From: Castor canadensis
Taxonomy: Eukaryota > Chordata > Mammalia > Rodentia > Castoridae
Direction: 5' to 3'
Assembly (NCBI RefSeq): GCF_047511655.1
Contig: NC_133390.1
Span: 119,330,083-119,394,082 of the forward strand
DNA: 64,000 nt
Shown one piece after another: positions 60,085 to 64,000 of the stretch (the stretch's first letter is position 1; every line of letters begins with the position of its first letter). The translations under genes were made by a program, and so were the position numbers. The notes under the pieces were generated by a model that saw nothing but the letters and a program-made list of their open reading frames with translations, ran no database searches and was not told the DNA's origin.

Positions 60085-61640
60085 GCAGAAAGTATTCCTT
60101 TCAGGTGCAAGATGATTCAGATTCTAACATACATGGTTTTCTCTGGAGAGATACATGTGTTTTACTATCTCACCTGAATAGGCCCATTTGTAGTCAAAAG
60201 AGCCAACCTCCACTTTGAAACTCCCAACTGGCAGGAAGTATTTCATTGAAAACATTAATTGATTCTCACAGGGAAACAATGTGCTAGATGTTGCAGCTTC
60301 TCACATAGTTGGTTTTCTTTGCAGAGATACATGTGTTTCTTCCACTGAGCTGAATATTCCTAATAGGAGCAAACACAGCCTATCGTAACCTTGAAAACTA
60401 CGAGTTGCAGGAAGTATTCCTTTCATAAACTAACTCAATTCTCACCTGGAAGCAATGTTCTAGATACCAATTCTTCTAACACAGATGGTTGTCTTTGGAG
60501 AGATACATGTGTTTCTTCAACTCAGCTGAATAGGCCTATTTGGAACAAAATGAGACTTTCTCGACTTTTAAATCTAGGATGTGCAAGAAGCACTCCTTTC
60601 AAAATCGAACTCAATTAACAGGTTATTCAGAATGGTCAAGATGCTCCTGCTTATAACACACATGGTTGTTTTTGGAGAGATGCATGTGTTTCATCAACTC
60701 AGCTGAATATGCCTGTTGAAACAAAGAGAACCTAACACTACTTTGAAAAACCCATTTGGAATAATCATTCCTTTGCAAAACTAACTCAGCTTTCACAGGG
60801 AAACAATTTGATCAATACTACAGCCTTTAACATAGATGGTTTAATTCGGAGAGAAATGTGTGTTTCTTCAACTCAGCTTAATAGGCCTATTTGCTGCAAA
60901 AGGAGCCTTTCTTCACCTGAAAACCATGATTTTCAGGGAAGTATTCATTTCAAAAGCTAACATTATTCTCACAGGGAAACAATGTGCTAGAAACTCATGC
61001 TTCTAACAAAATGATTTATTTTTAGAGCTACATGGGTTTCTTCAACTCAGCGGAATAGGCCTCTTTGGAAAAAACAGAATCTATCTCCACGTTGAAACAT
61101 ATAGATTGCAGGAAATATTCCTTTCAAAAACGAACTCAATGCTGACAGGGAAACAATGTGCTCCTTCTTACACATACGGTGTTCTTATGAGAGACACAAT
61201 GTTTCTTCAACTTCGCAGCATAGGTCTCCCTGGAGCATACAAAGCATAGCTTGCCCTGGCAAAAAACAATTTGCAGAAAGTATTCTTTTAAAAACTAACT
61301 CAGTTCTGACTCAGCATCAAAGTGTTAGATGATCCAGCTTCTAGCGCAGAGGGTTTTCTTTTGAGCGACACATGGTTCCTTCAAGTTTCTTGAAGAGGAA
61401 TTTTTGGTGCAAAATTAGCCTGTCTTAAACTAGACAACAGCAATTTGCAGGACGTATTCTTTCCAAAAACTGTCTCAATTCTCACAGGCCAACAATGTTC
61501 TTGGTGCTCCTCCTTTAAACACAGATGTTTTTATGTCGAGAGATACTTGTGTTTCTTCAACTTAGCTGAATGAGCCTTTCTTTACCTTGAAAACTAGGAT
61601 TTTCAGGAAGCAATCCTATCAAAAACTAACTCATTTCTCA
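60085..61640 (+). repeat. Higher-order duplicate, copy 2
   Basis: Partner of 55520-57110. The frames at 55826-56053 and 60391-60618 translate identically, which reflects recent duplication and not selection. Confidence 0.88.
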
Positions 61641-61766
61641 ATCTCCAACACTGCACTTCATCTTTCTGTTTCTATATACAGGGTTTTCTTCGACAGATAC
61701 ATGTGTTCCTTCAACTTACCTGAACAGGTGTACGTGGAGCAAACAGAGCCTATCTCCACCTTGTAT

Positions 61767-61795
61767 CCCCTAATTACTACTAAGTAATTAAGGGG
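61767..61795. repeat. Fold-back sequence at a deletion junction in satellite B
   Basis: The arms cccctaattact and agtaattaagggg pair with one bulged base. Compared with the duplicate copy near 57226, about 80 bp of monomer are missing at this point. Confidence 0.8.
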
Positions 61796-64000
61796 TACTA
61801 CTCACAGGGTTTTCTTTACAGAGATACACCTGTATCTTCAATAACTGAGTGTCCTATTTGGGTCAAAGTGAGCCTATATCTACCTTTAAACACAGAGGTT
61901 GCTGTAAGTGTTCCTTTCAAAACCTAAAAGTATTGATTCTCACAGGGAAAAAATGTGCTTGAGGCTGCAGCTTCTAACAGAGTTGGTTTTCTTTGCACAG
62001 ATTCATGTGTTTGTTCCACTGAGCTGAAAAGTTCTAATAGGAGCAAACATAGCCTGTCTCCACCTTGAAAACCATGATTTGCAGGCAGTATTGCTTTCAA
62101 AAACAAACTCAATTTTCACCTGGAAGCAATGGTCTTGATGCCAATGATTGTAACACAGATGGTTGTCTTTGGGAAGATACATGTGTTTCATCAACACAGC
62201 TCCAAGGAGCTTTTTGGAACAAAATGAGTCTTTCTCCACCTTGAAAACTATGATTTTCAGGAAGTATTCTTTTCAACAACTAACTCAATTTTCACTAGTC
62301 ATCAATGTACTAAGTGTTCCTTCTTCTAACTCAGATGCTTTTCTTTCGAGAGATTCAAGTGTTCCTTCAACTTAGATTTATAGGCTTATCTAGAACAACT
62401 AGGGCCTATCTCCACTTTGAAAACTATTATTAAGAGGAAGGATTCCTACCAAAAACTGACTCAAATATGACAGGGAGAGAGTGTGATAGATACTCATGCT
62501 TCTACCACAAATTGTTTTCTTTGTAGAGATACATGTGTTTCTTTTCCTAGGCTGAATAGGCCTGGTTGAAATAAAATGAGACTTTTGAGACTTTGAAATC
62601 TAGGATGGACAAGAAGCACTCCTTTCAAAAACTAACTCAATTCAACAGGGAATTGACAATGGTCGAGATCTCCTGCTTCTACCACATATTGTTGGTTTTG
62701 CAGAGATGCATGTGTTTCATTAACTCAACTGAATAGGCCAGTTGAAACAAAGAGAACTTGACCGACTTTGAAAAACCCATCTTGGTGAAATTATTCCTTT
62801 AAATAACTAACTCAGCTATCACATGGAAACTATCTGTTTGATGCTACTGCCTTTAACATAGATGGTTCCATTTAGAGAAAAACGTGTTTCTCCAACTCAG
62901 CTCAATAGGGCTATTTGATGCAAAATGAGCCTTCCTTCACCTGAAAAGTATGATTTTCTGGAAGTATTCCTTTCTAAAACTAACTCAATTCTCACAGGGA
63001 AACAATGTACTAGATGCTCATGTTCTATCACAGAAGTTTTCTTTCCAGACATAGATATGTTTTTGCAACTTAGCTGAATAGGCCTATTTTGAGCAAACAG
63101 AGCCTATCTCCACCTTGATACACATAAGTTGCAGGAAATGTTCCTTGAAAAACTCACTAAATTCTCACTGGGCATCAATGCAGTAGATACTGCTGCCTTT
63201 AACACAAATGTTTTTCTTCCAAGACATACATGTGTTCCCTCAACTTTGTTGAATAGGCTTATCTTCAGCAAACAGAGCCTGTTCCACCTTCTAACACCTA
63301 ACTTGCAGGCAATATTCTTTCCAAAGATAACTCAATTCTCACAGGGAAACAATGTGCTAGATGCTGCAGCTTCTAACATCAATGATTTACTTTGGAGAGG
63401 TACATGGGTGTTTCAAGTCAGGGGAATAGGCCTCTTTGGAAAAAACAGATTCTGTCTCCACCTTGAAACATATAGATCACAGGAAATAATCCATTCAAAA
63501 TCTTACTCAATGCTCACAAGGAAACAATGAGCTAGATACTCCTCCTTCTAACAAATATGGTGTTCTTACTAGAGTTACTTGTATTTCTTCAACTTAGCTG
63601 CATAGGCCTCTCTGGAGCATACAAAACATAACCCTCCTTGGGAAAAAACGATTTGCAGGAAGTACTGTTTCCAAAACTACCTCACTTCTGACTGGGCATC
63701 AATGTGTTAGATGATCCAGTTTCTAATGCAGATGGTTTTCTTTCGAGAGATACATGTGTTCCTTCAATTACTTGAAGAGGCCTATGTGGAGCAAACAGAG
63801 CCTATCTCTACCTTGTGTCCCATAAGTTCTACTAAGAATTCTTTCAAAATCTAACTCTTTTCTCAAGGGAAACAATGTGCTAGATGCTCCTGCTTATAAC
63901 ACAAATGGTTTTCTTTATTGAGATAAATCTGCTTCTTCAACTTAACTGGGTCGGCCTATTTCGACCAAAGAGGTCTTTAAACGCGTAGGTTGCAGTACGT

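Larger units (their letters stand above)
50890..64000 (+). repeat. Satellite family B, forward block 4, with large higher-order repeats
   Basis: About 75 monomers running to the window edge. Distinctive segments recur: aggaaggatt phrases at 52736, 57940 and 62434; near-identical stretches at 55520-57110 and 60085-61640; and a gaagtact phrase at 59576 and 63659. These give higher-order copies of about 5.2, 4.5 and 4.1 kb, with internal gains and losses of a few monomers. No gene is seen. The repeated short frames are monomer translations. Confidence 0.92.

Noticed and set aside
5781..64000. Regular repeats as a possible CRISPR array
   Set aside because: The units are about 174 bp without unique spacers, in a mammalian L1 context.
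5781..64000. Primate alpha satellite
   Set aside because: The unit length is similar, but I recognise no alpha-satellite sequence, and the other repeats point away from primates.

Overview
The window is nuclear DNA from a eutherian mammal, and the host repeats suggest a rodent. The evidence is three LINE-1 (L1) copies with a long G-rich 3' UTR, two tRNA-derived SINEs, a class I endogenous retrovirus (ERV), and a complete intronless copy of the mammalian PUS3 gene. I cannot name the species from sequence alone. About three quarters of the window (roughly 48 kb) is a tandem satellite with a repeat unit of about 174 bp. Everything else is inserted into it or sits at its edges.

Layout. 1-5780: a long degenerate L1 on the + strand, with its 5' end beyond the window. 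5781-10755: satellite family A, forward. 10756-12122: 5'-truncated L1. 12123-14942: satellite family B, reversed. 14943-15103: a non-satellite fragment that resembles an L1 5' end. 15104-19555: family A, reversed, interrupted at 15731-17460 by a PUS3 retrocopy whose 481-codon frame is intact. 19556-24715: family B, forward. 24716-31010: family A, forward. 31011-45210: family B, forward, with a 5'-truncated L1 at 37973-39529. 45225-50875: an ERV on the minus strand. 50890-64000: family B, forward, with large higher-order duplications.

The two satellite families align along their whole unit and are sister families. Blocks switch family and orientation several times. One inversion of about 7.4 kb (from about 12.1 to 19.55 kb) would put every block back in the same orientation. 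Higher-order periods of roughly 2.6 kb (A), 3.0 kb (B) and 4.1-5.2 kb (B) can be seen by matching distinctive monomers.

The most unusual object is the ERV. It is not a simple provirus. Its right end begins about 28 nt downstream of the TATA box of its own LTR, where transcription would start. Its left end runs through a complete 3' LTR into about 57 bp of foreign flank and a poly(A) tract. A perfect 14-bp target-site duplication in a satellite monomer frames it. This is the structure expected if L1 machinery copied a read-through retroviral RNA back into the genome, so L1 appears to have delivered two foreign RNAs into this array (PUS3 mRNA and ERV RNA) as well as its own copies. The only intact protein-coding frame of convincing origin is PUS3. 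The many short frames in the satellite are by-products of a unit length close to a multiple of three.
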